This document shows, piece by piece, positions 1-12,300 of a DNA stretch of 64,000 nt. Below the pieces are notes generated by a model. That model made no database searches, was not told the origin of the DNA, and was given only the letters and a program-made list of their open reading frames with translations. The stretch is from Camarhynchus parvulus (Eukaryota; Chordata; Aves; Passeriformes; Thraupidae). Both the position numbers and the translations under genes were made by a program. Position 1 is the stretch's first letter; each line of letters starts with the position of its first letter. The DNA lies in NCBI RefSeq assembly GCF_901933205.1, contig NC_044573.1, positions 56,365,993 through 56,429,992 of the forward strand, read 5' to 3'.

Positions 1-2143
1 AATCATACTCAGAACGACATATTCCTATGGGCTATTTGCAAAATACAGTTTAGGATACAAAAATGACTGACACACAGGTCCTGACAATTTCTATTGCATG
101 TAGCTAGCTTGAAGCATGGCAGAAAATCCATGAATCTTGAGAGAACTGCTGCATCCACCAGATTATAAAGGCTAAGAAAAATATGTAGTAAATGGAAACA
201 GTCACATGATTGGAACTTGCAAAATTTTATTTAATTTTATTTTAAAGGTATTTGCACTTACATTGTGTATTTCAGTATTTCTGCAGCACCCTTGCTGTGT
301 TGCAACACTGGTTCATTGGTAGGTTTATGCTTATGTATTAGCACAGCAGATGAAAGAAGAATTTCTGGTTTATTCCTTTTCCTTTCTAACTGGGATTTTT
401 CCCCCAGGTATTTCAATCTCTTTCCTTCTCACTAGATAGCTGTTCACATACTTTCCTCTGTATGCAAAGAAACTGCTCTGAAGTCTTGTGCAAATACAGG
501 GGCCTAGGCATTCATAGCAGTAAAAAGAGTGAAGAATGCCACTCTAGACTTCTTCATTCTTTAGTCAGTAAACAACTTTGAGTTAGCTCTTACCAGATAA
601 CTGAAATTAACTGCACTGCCAGGCCCTGACACTGCAATATTTATATGTATTCTTAATGTTAGAAGGTGAGATGTCACATTGTCTTCAGGGGTACTCAGGT
701 ACTTAAACCTACACAAAGAAAATTTCAGAGATAAAGCCCAATTTGCAGAAACCTGGGTAGCTAACAACATCAGCAGCCACAGAATGTCTGCCTGCTCTGC
801 TGTTTGCAGTGAACATCCTGGCTGATACATTTTTAATTCAAATTGGTAAGCAGAGACAGGTTTCCACCAAGTATTTTCTATTTGCACTGCTCTGGGTAGA
901 GTGATGCCAGTCCTGCCAGCAGAGCAGCAAAGTTTAAGAAACATAACCCCAGAAATTAACAGACTTGGTATTCTTTTTGTCAACTGCTTCTGTCTTTTTG
1001 AGCATTTGAGTTGGTGTCATCAAGCTTCTCTTTAAACTATATAGGCTGGAGTCATAAAAGCAGACGACAGGAATTCTTGGGTAATCAGATTTGGAACTCT
1101 CGGGAATCCACTGAAGGCTAAAATAAAAGACAGAATTGACAATAATCCTTTATATTGCAGTAGAAAACTGTAGAGAACAATAGCATTTACTCAGTCCCTT
1201 TTATTAAGTATTTTTCTGCAGTTCCTCTGCCCCTTCTGGAGCTGGTGGTGTTTGTGCAGATATGCAGTGAGCCTAGCAAGCCAGGTGACAGGTTCAGCTG
1301 CAAACCTGCACAAAACAATCAGAACAGCGTGCCAGCTTTCAGCCAGGGCAGCACCTTCAGGCAGCTCCCTGCCCTGCTGCAGAGCTAATGCTACCAGAGC
1401 TGGGCTGTACCTGAGAGAAAAGAGAGGAAAAGGAGATCACAGCAGCCTGGAGCCATGCTGAACTGCCTGAGAGGCAGATCTGCAGTGCTGCCTCATTCTC
1501 ATGGATGCTAGGGAATGGAGCAAGAAAAACTATTTCAGTTTTAAGCCTTTTTCGGGTGCTTTTTTGTGCAAATGGCTTTTGGAAAGTATTCATAATTAGA
1601 GAACAGGATTTCTTCACACAAGACAGCTGTCTGTTTAATGAGTGTAGCTTTTAGTTTTCTTTCTCTCTCCCACCCTTATGCCTCTTACCACTCCCAAAGG
1701 TGCTTTTCTTCTTAACTGCACTTTCATAAAAATTTACTAATTAATTCCTTCTTGAATCTTTACATTGCAGTTAAAATTTGCTAAATTCTGGAGATAATTA
1801 TGCAAGCTCCAGGCTGGATCACTTTTCTCTGTAGGCCAGGAGGCAGTGGAGGTAGGACAGCGTGTGCTCCACTTCCTGCTGACAAGGCTGCTGCTGCCTT
1901 GTGCAAGCCTCCCCTCCCGCCCTCTGCTGAAATGGGGGCAATTTCCACGCCCCACCAGCCTCCCTGCTGCAGTAGTAATTCTTGCAGCCAGGCAACTAAC
2001 CACTGTCATTGCCTCCTCAGCCTTCATCCCTAATGGGTTTTGTCTCTTGATCTCTCACAAGATTTCACTGTACATCTTTAATAACCTATTTAAAACCTCA
2101 CTAATGTTTCCCAAACAGCATTTCTTGGACTCAATCACCAAGC
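1..2143. other. Upstream intergenic DNA, no convincing gene
   Basis: Mostly AT-rich unique sequence. It contains no single-exon MAS1-like receptor, the gene that sits here in mammals. A minus-strand stretch at 934-1117 preceded by an acceptor-like sequence is discussed in the findings but not called. The segment 1874-1909 is one copy of a 36-bp element repeated at 3726-3761. Confidence 0.6.
1874..1909 (+). repeat. 36-bp dispersed repeat, upstream copy
   Basis: Starts tcctgctgacaagg and ends gccttgtgcaagcc; matches 3726-3761 at 35 of 36 positions. Internally acaagg and ccttgt can pair around a ctgctgctg loop. Confidence 0.9.
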
Positions 2144-2575
2144 CACAGAATCACAGAGTGGTTCAGGTCAGAAGGGACCACAGTGGATCATCTGGTCCAA
2201 CCTCCCAGGGCGGTCCCAGAGCCCACGGCACAGGATTGTGTCCAGGTGATTCCAGTGAGGGAGTCTCCAGTGAGGGAGACTCCACCACCCCTCTGGGCAA
2301 CCTGCTGCAGTGCCTGGTTACCCGCACGGTAAAGAAGTTCTTCCTCATGTTCAGCAGGATCTTCTTGTGCATGTTTCTGCCAGTCGCCTCTTGTTCTATT
2401 GCTGGGCACCACAAGGAGAGCCTGGAACACCCTCTCGGCACTCCCCCTTAACACACTTACAGACATTGACGAGATCCCTTCTCCAGGCCCAGCTCCCCCA
2501 GCCTGTCCTTGTTAAGACTTGCTCGGGTCCCTTCATCTTTGTTGCCCTCAGGGGGACTCGCTCCGGGACACTGCA
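2144..2575 (-). repeat. CR1 LINE fragment, minus orientation
   Basis: Starts with the reverse complement of the CR1 3' end (cagaatcacagagtgg, then a block reading ggtccaacctccc) and continues through typical CR1 3'-region sequence such as acagacattgacgagatccc and ccaggcccagctcccc. The distal border is blurred and merges with the GC-rich promoter. ORFs across it are remnants or chance. Confidence 0.85.
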
Positions 2576-2658
2576 ACCCACAGGCGGTGCACCCCACCGG
2601 CCGGGCCCCTGCGCTCCTCAGCCGGCAGGACAGCAGGCACGGGGACAGAGGTGCCGGT

Positions 2659-2690
2659 GTGCCGATATCCCGGCGTGCCGATATCCCGGC
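2659..2690. repeat. Two tandem copies of a 16-bp GC-rich unit
   Basis: The unit gtgccgatatcccggc occurs at 2659-2674 and again, identically, at 2675-2690, with a degenerate partial continuation (gtcccggcgc). It lies in the CpG island about 150 bp upstream of the ATG. Confidence 0.9.
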
Positions 2691-2727
2691 GTCCCGGCGC
2701 CACCGCAGAGCCCGGGGGTGGGGCGCC

Positions 2728-2735
2728 TCACGTGA
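2728..2735. promoter_or_regulatory. Palindromic E-box (TCACGTGA), CLEAR/TFEB-like core
   Basis: CACGTG at 2729-2734 sits within the 8-bp palindrome TCACGTGA, the core of the CLEAR element bound by TFEB/TFE3, and of USF sites. The outer bases differ from the GTCACGTGAC consensus. It is about 100 bp upstream of the IGF2R ATG; function is inferred. Confidence 0.5.
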
Positions 2736-2789
2736 GCGCCGTGCCCGCGCACGGCGGCGGTCACATGGCCGGTGCGGGGGCGCGCGGCG

Positions 2790-2799
2790 GTCACATGAC
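2790..2799. promoter_or_regulatory. CLEAR-like site GTCACATGAC
   Basis: Differs at one base from the CLEAR consensus GTCACGTGAC. A related half (gtcacatggcc) starts at 2760. With the perfect E-box at 2728-2735 this makes three E-box-type motifs within 75 bp. Confidence 0.45.
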
Positions 2800-2834
2800 G
2801 CGGCGGCGCCTGACGTCCCGGGGCAGCCCGGCCT

Positions 2835-2938
2835 ATGGCGCCCATGGCCTCGCTGCTGCTCGGCGCCGTCCTGGCGCTGCTCCCACCCGCCGCGCCGGCC
2901 GCCGCCGCGCTCCCCGACTCCTACCAGGACCTGTGCAG
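2835..2938 (+). CDS. IGF2R: IGF2R exon 1 (signal peptide)
   Basis: ATG followed by a hydrophobic leader ([15 protein letters not shown], then Ala/Pro) and the first residues of repeat 1 ending at the first Cys. The donor is CAG|gtgggc. A second in-frame ATG at 2844 would also give a signal peptide; both have C at -3 and G at +4, so the choice between them is open. Ends in phase 2. Confidence 0.93.
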
Positions 2939-5900
2939 GTGGGCGGCCGCCGGGACGCGATGGGGCAGCTGGAGAAGGGCCGTACCGGGGGATACGGGCG
3001 AGCGGGGGGGCGGTGTATCTTGGTTCCCGTGCTGCTCCTGCCCTCCGCGGAGCGCAGCACCGGGACTCGGCAGCGCGGGCACGGTCCCCCGGGCTATTGC
3101 TCGCCCGTCCCGGGAAGAGTCAGGCCGGGGATCTCCGGGGGAGGCGGCGGCCGTGTCCCCGGGCGTGAGGCCGAGGCTGGTCCGTGGCGAAGGCGCCGCA
3201 GGGCTGGGAGCCTGAGGGGCGGCTGAGGGGCCGCTGCCTGCGGGACCTCTCAGCGTGGGTCTCTGCAGATACAGGAAATCTGCGGGCGAGAGGATGGGTA
3301 GGCTTGCGCTGTGCAAGGCGCCTGTGGTCGGTCTAGTCTGAAAAACAGAGCGGTGTTGGTTTGGAAGGGATGTCACTTGAGTGTTGGCTTCTTGCTAAGA
3401 ATATCACCATGTGCCATTCGGTTGCTTACAGGTGAGTTGAGAAAGCTTTGGGAAACTTAGCATGTGGAAGCGCCACCATGATTCATGTCTTGACATTTTT
3501 CTGCTCTAGTTTCAGCCGTGAATTTAATATAGCACCAATATCTTGCCAGTCTTAATTATTTAGCCAGAATATGTGGGGTACATACAAGAACACGTTATTT
3601 CAATCAGTGTCACTGTGGAGGCACCAATATAGCAGGGTGAGTGTAGCACTAAGGGCAGAGGTTGGATCGCTGATGGGCTCTCCACCTGGCAGAATCTGGG
3701 ATATGATATAATAAACAATATTATATCCTGCTGACAAGGTTGCTGCTGCCTTGTGCAAGCCATATTGTTAAATGATGAAAAAAGGGGGGGGGGGAAGTGG
3801 GTTGGCTTGCAAGAATAACCCATGAGGGTGGCAAAAATTTGTTTTGTCAGATGACCACCCTAATTGCAGAATCGAGGTACTATTGTGTAGCTTTTGGAGG
3901 GAATTTAGCTACTCTGATGAGTGATTTTGGTTGTTGTTGGTTTTTTTTCCTCTTTTTTTCTTGGCCTTTGTTGTGTATCTGTGACTAGAAGAATATTTGA
4001 GAATCCTATGGAGAGATATGCAGTCTCATTTTCGATGCAAATTACTTCAGCTGGTTTCATTTTGTTACTGGCAAATGGAAATAATTTGCATGTGGATAGC
4101 ACAATCAGCAGGGATTCCTTTTAAGATGGACTGCTTCAAAAGCATGTATTTGCTGTTGTGCCATGATGGGGAAAAACTGCTTTGGAGGATTTATGTCCAG
4201 TAATCCATAATGGGTGAAAGAAAAAATAAGGACTTGTGCTCTGATGGGTGGGAAGTCCCCATGGAGTTCAGTGGTGAAGTTTCTTCTTGGCTACACTTGC
4301 CAAAAGACTTTACCAAGTGAGGAATGATGCAGGCAGTGCAGACACACTACTGGTAGATTTCCGAGCCAAAAGTTACAATGTCAGTGTGCAGGGCAAGTCC
4401 CTGACCAACCTATTTTTGTACTGGCTTAAAGCGAGGTTTTTATTTGTTTTACAGCTGTTAAGAAAACAGCGTCCTGGGTTTTGTGTGCTGTCATAGGGCT
4501 GGTGAAACATCAGCAGCTGCTGTGTCTGGTGTGTGAGTGCAGAAGGTGGGCAAAGAAGGAAATTGCTGGGCGTTAGAAGGCACACTGGCTTTCCTTTAAG
4601 TAAGAGTAGGAAAGCTGTTTTGCAGGGAGGAGGAAAGGTGTCAAAACTGTTTTGCGCAAGAACTGCCGCATGAGGCCACTTAAGCTTGAGTTGGAGCTTT
4701 TCATTGTTTACTTTGTGTAGCCTTACTGCTGCTATGCTTGGATGGTCTCGGGAAAGAAGAAAAGCTTTCATTCCCTGAAACTTTGTCTAATGGCATGGCT
4801 TCAGTCACTGATTTTGTTATGCTTTCTCCTTTGTTCTTGTGTGCTCTGACAGCTGACTGTGGCTGTCATGTGACTTGCAGTTGGAATTCTTTTTTTATCT
4901 TCTGTGTAGAGGTTTCTCCAGGATTGCTGCAGTATGAGTACCTGGGAAAGAGCACAGGGAAATGGTTGGATATAGGGAGTTACTGGCCAGCTTGGTCTCT
5001 CCCAGTTTTTCTTCTTCCCCTTATATATTTCACGTTATGATGCAGGAAAAATTCTGGAGTCAGAGTTAATTTTGTGACATGTTATTTAACAAAAGAAATC
5101 TTGACAGTTTGGGTTTGCCTTCTACATAACACTGCAAAAGTTGCTGTGTAATTTTCCTTTCTTTCTAAAAAAAAAAAGGAGAATATGTTTTGAGTGTGAT
5201 GGTAGAGCAGCAAATGCAAACTGCAGCCTCTGTGAGCTGTTTTGCCTGAAAATCTATACTGGATGACAGGTGATTTAATGACTGGTGATATTTTTGCCCC
5301 TTGCAAGGATAGGAGCTGGTGCATAACTTCAATGATTTTTTTGACTTGTGGATGTAAGGGAATCTCAAACTGCTGAACAACACAGGACTGCTATTACACA
5401 GACTCAAAATTTTGGAGGTGTAAGTCAATTTTATTTTATGTTAAATGTGTAGTTTTTAATAACACAACTCCTACAGCTGACTGTACCTACACTTCTGCTC
5501 ATTCAAAACAGTCTTTTCAGTCTTTGTTGTGAAACCACAGCGGTGCTCATCTGTGCTGCTTGAAAGCCCAAGCTTGGCCTTGGTGAAGAAGCACATGCGG
5601 AGTACAGGGAGGTGACCTTTGGGTGCACTCATTCAGCTCTATTAAGTGCTTTGCCATATTGAAGTGGGAGATGTCATAAATAAGATATTACCAGACTTAT
5701 ATACCAATGTGGATGGGTGTGTCACGTGCCTGGGAAGCTGCCACTGTAGTGTCTGAATGTGATTTCTCAGCACATGAGCCTCCTCCTATAGCTCTTGCTT
5801 ACTTAAATTTCAGGTTGCTACCCCTTTTCTTAAGCATTCTGTGAAATGGTGTAGTAGATGTGGTTTGGAGTGCAGCATGAAAGACCAAATGTCTTCTGGA

Positions 5901-8900
5901 TGCAAAAAGCAGAAGAGCTTGTAGTGTAGCTGTGAGGCTGTCATGCATGATGCACACACAAGAAAACTTGCCTGAAGATACACAGTGTGCGTGGTAGCTG
6001 GAAAAGGGGACGGGTGAGCTAGAGCAGAATTATGCATGGGTAGGGATGCATTAACAAGCTCTTGAGGCATAGTGATGGCTGTACTTTGTGCTGTTCAAGC
6101 TCTCATTTTCTGTAAGGAGAGCTTACTTTGACATAGAGATTTCTTTACTGTACACATTAATTTGAAAATGGTAGTCACATTTAATAGTGATTTCTGTGGC
6201 AAGTGAGCTGCAAGCTTCAAATTTACAGTGGCCATCCTGGAAATTGTTCCTGATCTTGTCTGCCTGAGATTGTGCTGGTTGAAACTGCTGGTGAAGAGCT
6301 TTGGATACTCGTTTAATCTCTGCAGATAGCTGAGAAACATCTGGGCACAAAATTGTGTGGCTGCATAATCACATGTGGATGTGCTTTCCAGCTCTGTAGC
6401 CGTGGGTTGCCTTGTCTCTCTGCCAGGTCGTCTGTACAACACCCCCTCAGCAAAATGAGCTATTTCAGTGCATTCCCCCGAGAGGAAACACATGATTCTT
6501 TGCAACTGTGCTTTACAGCCCTTTGGAGCAGGGTGCACTGTACCTCCCAGCAGTCATGCCTTGGGTGACGCTTTGAGAGCCAAAAAGCTTGAACTGTTGT
6601 TGGGGATTGGTGGCAGTGGTCTCTCTGGTGCTCTGCTGATTTGAAGTGGTTCCCTAGCGCTCAGGCCTCAAAGTGGCTCTGGCGTTGGGATTGTGAAAAA
6701 TGCGTATTTTATGATTGGCTTTTCGCAAATTTTAAAATGAATATTATATGTGTTATGTTAGAAAGTTATGCTGTACTAATTTTCTTAAGTTGTGTGTTAA
6801 ATACAATTTTAGGTTATAACATAAAGTTAAAATAGAAACTATGCTATGCAAGATACTTTTTTTAAAGAAAGGACTCACACCAAAATAGCAGCCACAAGAC
6901 ACCTAAATCTTTCAGAAAAAAATAATTTATTGCTCTCTTATCAAAAGAAACAAAATTCTTCCTGCCATGCTCAGGCCTGAAGATGCCTTTAGGATTAAGA
7001 GGAAGAAGTTGACGATGACCAGACAGAATCCTGTGTTTGAATGGAATTTATGCATCGTGTATGAGGTGTATGCAACAAGCTATTGTTTCTAAGGGTTAAT
7101 CCTCTGTTAACGTGTGTCATTTTTTGGGCTTATTTTGTCCAGAAAAACCTACCCAGACATCCATTACTCTTTGTTTCTATTGTCTCATATTGTCCTAATA
7201 CAAATTGTCCAAATTATTATTACTCTAATTATATTGCTATTTTTATAACAATTTTATTACTATTAAACCTTTAAAATTTTAAAAACAAGTGATTAGTGTT
7301 TTTCACAGGATGCGCTTGGTGTGACAGGAGTTAGCCTTTCGCACCTTGCTTGACTTCAGTGCCTCAGCTTCTCATCACAAAGTAAACTAGGCTTGGTTTT
7401 CCCTTTCTCATGTTATTTTTTATATTGCTTCTTTGATTTGTTAAAAAAACAGAGCTCTCATTTGATGTTGCAGCTTGCCAAAAAGTAGATTAATTTTCTT
7501 TTTCGTATGATTGCTGCAGTGTCTCAAGAACAATACTAGGTAGCTGAAAAGGCTGACCTGCAGGCAGGGTTATTCCCAATAACTCGTTTGGACCTTGCTT
7601 GCGCAACTGCTTTTGACAGTGGTCTGAGCTGGCCCTGTGTCCTTCTGTGCCTGCTGCTGCTGGTGCATGGCCAGAAACCACCGTGAGCCAGACAGGGAAC
7701 TGGCCAGGCTCAGTCCCCCTCCGCACACATTCACATGCACCTGTTGTTTTTGCTGAGTTAATTTGGAGAGAGGACAGTCCCTGGGCCCAGCTTGTGTCAG
7801 GTGCTTGGGCCAGCAACGCTGGCAGGAGACAGGAGAGCCTGCCCTGGGGGGATTGACGTGGGTGTGTGTTTCATCCCTTAATTGTGGGATAGCTCGCAGT
7901 TGGGCTTATCAGAAAACAAGCGTCGTGTTGTGGTTTCAGCAAAAATAACTGTTTGACAGTTTTATTTAGGGCAGACAGCCCTGACCTTGAACTGCTCCAG
8001 AAATGGCTGTTTGAATGGTTTAATCTGTGAGATGGCATCTGCACTGAGCCCCCTGGATCAGAGGATGCATCGTGCCCCACCCCACCATTGTAGCTGTTGC
8101 TTTTTAAAGGTGCTGATATAACAGCTCCCTAAACTAGCTCAACTGCATTGAAGCAGGGTAGCTTAAGCCCTTCAAACAAGATAACTTCTTCTGGTCCTGG
8201 CAAAGAGGTGATTACATCAGGCATCACCACTGGTGGAGGTGAGTGCTGAGCAGGCTGGAGGAAGCCAGTCCATGTGACTCACATGGTCAGGATGGGCAGT
8301 GTGGTTGCCAACAGATTGTTTCCATTATGGATTGCAGTACAGAGGTCAGCTTGTATCTTACTGGAAAGTAGAGCACATGCAACTTGAAACTACTCCCAGA
8401 TACTGATTTAATGCCTGGAGTCTTACTTGTATGAGAAATAATTCTTGCTTTTACTGTGAGAGTACTTTGCATCTCTGTGAGAACAGCTGCTTAGGCTACA
8501 TCTGGGCTGCTGTTACTCACAATGAATAAATCCCACCTTGCTCCTCCTACACATTAGAAAAAATAGAAGTCTCTGTAACATCTATGAAAGTAATACTACT
8601 CTGAAACTGCACTAGATGTTCACTTCTCTGTGCCCCTGAAGTTGTGGTTTGGAACATGACTGAACATTGGATTTGATATTTCTTTTGTGTAGACTGTTTT
8701 GAAGGATTCCTCAACCTTCCCTGTCCAGGGGCCTGTTACAGGGCAGGGGGAAGGTCTGGCTTCAGTGACTGCTTTGCTTCTGTTCTGTAAGCTGCACATC
8801 TTGTTTCTGTTTTGCTTCTGGCCTGTGGGTGAACTGACTTGAAGCTGCTTATTTCCTCTATTTCATAACATGGAACTGGAAAAGCAAAACCTTAATCTCA

Positions 8901-9268
8901 GAGTGATAATTCTGTTGTGTGAAGGACTTAAATTCTTGTTCCATTCACAAATAGATTTTAGCTTGCAAGGTCTCTATAAAAACCAACAACACACTGAAGA
9001 ACAGCCCAGCTTGATCAAAAACATTGTGCCTTAGTATTATATGTTACCTTTTTGTCATCTTCGAAACCAGTAAAAAAAAAAAAAATAGACTACTGAAGCC
9101 CTTCAGAAATTTTCAGTTCTCAATTTGAGAAATGCTAACTTTCTGGAACTTCATTGTGAAGAAATTTGGTTTGGATTGAAATGCATTTTCTCCTGGATGT
9201 AAAAGCAGCTTTGGTTTTCATCTCTTGCTGTTTTCAGAGCTCTTGAAGATAGGTTCTTCTAACTTCTT

Positions 9269-9302
<34 letters not shown>

Positions 9303-12300
9303 TTGTTGAGAAGCTTTATTCCATTGCTGAACTTTGGTTATTCTGTATTGTGGCTAAATTCTCATCATCCTCCTGCATCGATATTGCCTTTATCCACTTC
9401 AGAAATGCAATGGACTAATCTGAGAGAACTAATCAGTATGATTGTAAAAGGTCAGGTCTGCCTGCTTATGAGGAAAGAATAATGGCAAGTATTTGTCCAG
9501 GATTGAGACACACACAGTCCTTGAATGCATACTTTTGTTGATGCTTTGGGTATGGCTCAATACCTGGCAAGTAATTTTTGACCCTTATTTTAGGATATAA
9601 AGCCTCAAATATAATATTATGCTAATGTATAAAGATTTTCTTTGTTTTTTCAGTTCACAGAGAATGCTCTTGTATTTGCCCTAACTTGTTCCAGCCATCA
9701 GTAGTCTGAATTGAACATGGCTGCTGTAGTACAGGGAATCCAAGAGCCCCATAGTCAGTAATTAAAATGGAAAAGTATGTGATATCTTACTGCTGGCTCT
9801 TTGATTAGATATTGGATGCACTGGGTTTGAGAGGAATTCTCAGAGGATTTAAAATTTAAAATAAAGTAGCTGAACTGTTGTTGTCCCTTTCCCATCCAAG
9901 GACTGAAGTTCAGAGCTGAACAGGAATGGTTTCTCCTCCTGGGGGAATCTGGAGTATGATTATGCTGAGTGGTGCAACACATATGACCTAGAGATTAAGG
10001 CAAACAAACCTGATGGGTGAAGCTTCTTATCAACTGAGATTTGTACATTAAGACAAATGCTTCTGTGGGTCAGATAGGTGCACTAAATTTTGTATGAGTT
10101 TTAAATAACAGGAATGCCTAATAAGTCCTGTAGTATCCTCAGTTTTCTGATGTATTGATGAATGTGTATTAATCCTACTGATGTTTCCACTTGGAATAGT
10201 AAGGCAGCTGGGGAATCCGTTATGTTGCAAAAATCAAGTGTCCAGGAGATGCAGGCTGCTGCCAGTGCCAGAAGAGGGATAGCTGAGCCAAGGTGACAAC
10301 AAACATTTATTGAGTTGTGCTTTTTTAACAGAGCTTGGCCAGAGCACCCTGATAGTAAGCCAGGCTGTCTAAAGAGCTCCTGGCTCTAAACTAGATGACC
10401 TGGGCCTGCCTCAAAACTGAGCTGTGCTGTGTCATGCAGCTGACCACATTTCACTGCAGTCATACTGCCTGCTGTGAGGGGAAGGAATCCTTGCTCTGTC
10501 TCTGAACTTTGCTGCATTTGATTTCTTTTCTGCTGTTACTTGGATTTATTCCTGGTTATATTTAACCTGAACTTCGTGTTCCTTTTCCAGTTTTTAGACA
10601 GCTGGTTTTCTGATAGGCCTGTAGCTAGGTAGTGTGATCTTTCACTGGGTGTCTTGAGGATAGCTCTGCTTGGTTTCCAGCTTTTGGCATATATGTAATG
10701 CCTGAAGGTGCAGCTAGGCCCTAAAAAGCACTGTTAGCATCTTTTGGTCAGAATACTGTAAGACTCTCAACCCCAATTTTGACCCTGATGCTGGGAGACT
10801 CTACTGCTCTATTCCACTTAGACTTAGCACTTCTGCCACTGTTGTTGGGCAGAACACTAAGGTGCAGTAGTGTCCAGCCTGACAAAGTCATGTGAGAAAT
10901 TTATTGGGCTGTCAAGGATAACATATCACAGGTGGTGATCCTTAATCAGGGTGGCCTTCACAGAGATTTGATGGGGAAGAATGGATAATTGGGTGTTCAA
11001 GACAGGGAAATATGGACTCAATGTTACATTCCGCAAGTGGTTAAATCTGTTCTGCTCTTAGTCCCAACAAAATAGCAATTATTTCTGGCATTTACAAATA
11101 TAGAACATAAATAGGAGTTTAAGTTAGTGGTGCTCTTAGCCTTTAACTTGGTTATTTCAGGGACTGGTATCTAGATGGGATGCAATTCAGACAATTTGAA
11201 TACCATCTGACAGGCATTTTTGTCTTTTCAGTTACACTTGGGAAGCAATTGATGCAGACAAAGAGGTGCTTTATAAAATAAATTTCTGTTCTGGTGTTGA
11301 AGAGTGTGGAAGGACAAGTGCAGTCTGTGCGTATGACATCAAGACGAATACCCATCTGTCTGTAGGTAAGTATGTAAGTGTCTTGTAGGTAGTTCAGAAC
11401 CATGTTAATGGATGCTCTTATAACTGTTGCAAAGTTTGATGTGTTAGCAAAGATTTCCCTCCACTCCCCCCTGCCCTTGGAACTGTGTAAAGCTTTGTTT
11501 TTTTGCAGATTTACTAGGGAGATTTGGTAAAACATGATCTGGTTGTAGGTAATGACTTTATGGGGCAGTAAAATGTATCTTATGCTCTAGTTAACTGTAA
11601 TCTAGTGTGAAAGTATGCAAGGCTACCTCTGGTACATTAAGTGCATCTACTGTGGCAGGGAATGGGCTGTGCACAACTTTGTAAATACTGAACACAGGAT
11701 AGAGCTTGAGTTACAGCTCTAAAGTATACTTAGCCTAGCCTGATGTAATGTCAGGTCTTTGTTCAGCGCAGGTTACTCTTTGTAATGCAATCTTGGGAGT
11801 ATTGCTAAGTGTCTGGGGTGTCATCTTCAAGTTGTTCCACACGGAAAGGAAGCCAATTACATGCAGTTCTCTGGTTGTGGTTACACTTGTGAAATCTGGT
11901 GTCAGCTTCAGTAGTTCACAGATGTCCTTGGTATTCTGAGGAGAGGCGGACTTGTGCATGCTGATCTAAATATGAAACTGCTGTATTCCTCCACATGTAC
12001 ACGTGATTTCATCAGTCAGAACCACCTTGTGTCTGAACAGTATTTTTTCATGAGTTCATGTGATTTATTTTCATGGATGTTTGTCGCTTTCAAGTTGCTT
12101 TTGTGTTTTGGCTAATGAGACAATAACATGAGTACTGTTCAAGAGGTTTCTCACAGTTGACTGTAAGTTCTAATAGAATAAAGTAATAGCGTTCTGAAGA
12201 GCAATATCTCCTCAGACTGCTTCATGGTGTCTGCAGAGCTGAAGTCTGATTTAACATGCTTGCCAATCTTGCCAGCCATTGTCAGACAGCTCTTAAAAGA

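Larger units (their letters stand above)
2580..3260. promoter_or_regulatory. IGF2R: CpG-island promoter of IGF2R
   Basis: The only long CpG-dense, GC-rich block in the first half of the window; it covers the upstream flank, exon 1 and the start of intron 1. No TATA box is seen at a suitable distance, so dispersed initiation somewhere in about 2700-2830 is inferred. E-box/CLEAR-like sites and a CRE-like TGACGTC (2811-2817) lie just upstream of the start codon. Confidence 0.8.
2939..11231 (+). other. IGF2R: IGF2R intron 1 (8.3 kb)
   Basis: The first 300 bp continue the CpG island. The rest is AT-rich with no recognised gene or complete transposon. It holds the second copy of the 36-bp element (3726-3761), a G run (about 3785-3795) and a T24/(GT)n tract (9267-9302). 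ORFs inside are short, with no homology I recognise. Confidence 0.8.

Noticed and set aside
1846..2451. 201-codon plus-strand open frame upstream of the promoter
   Set aside because: Half of it lies in the reverse-complement CR1 fragment and the rest has no recognisable protein similarity.
1..2834. MAS1 receptor gene expected upstream of IGF2R from mammalian synteny
   Set aside because: No seven-helix single-exon frame is present in this interval; it may lie further upstream or be absent in birds.
2509..3376. Several long open frames on both strands around exon 1 (75-235 codons)
   Set aside because: GC-rich CpG-island sequence has few stop codons; the low-complexity Arg/Pro/Gly products and the true exon 1 in another frame explain them.
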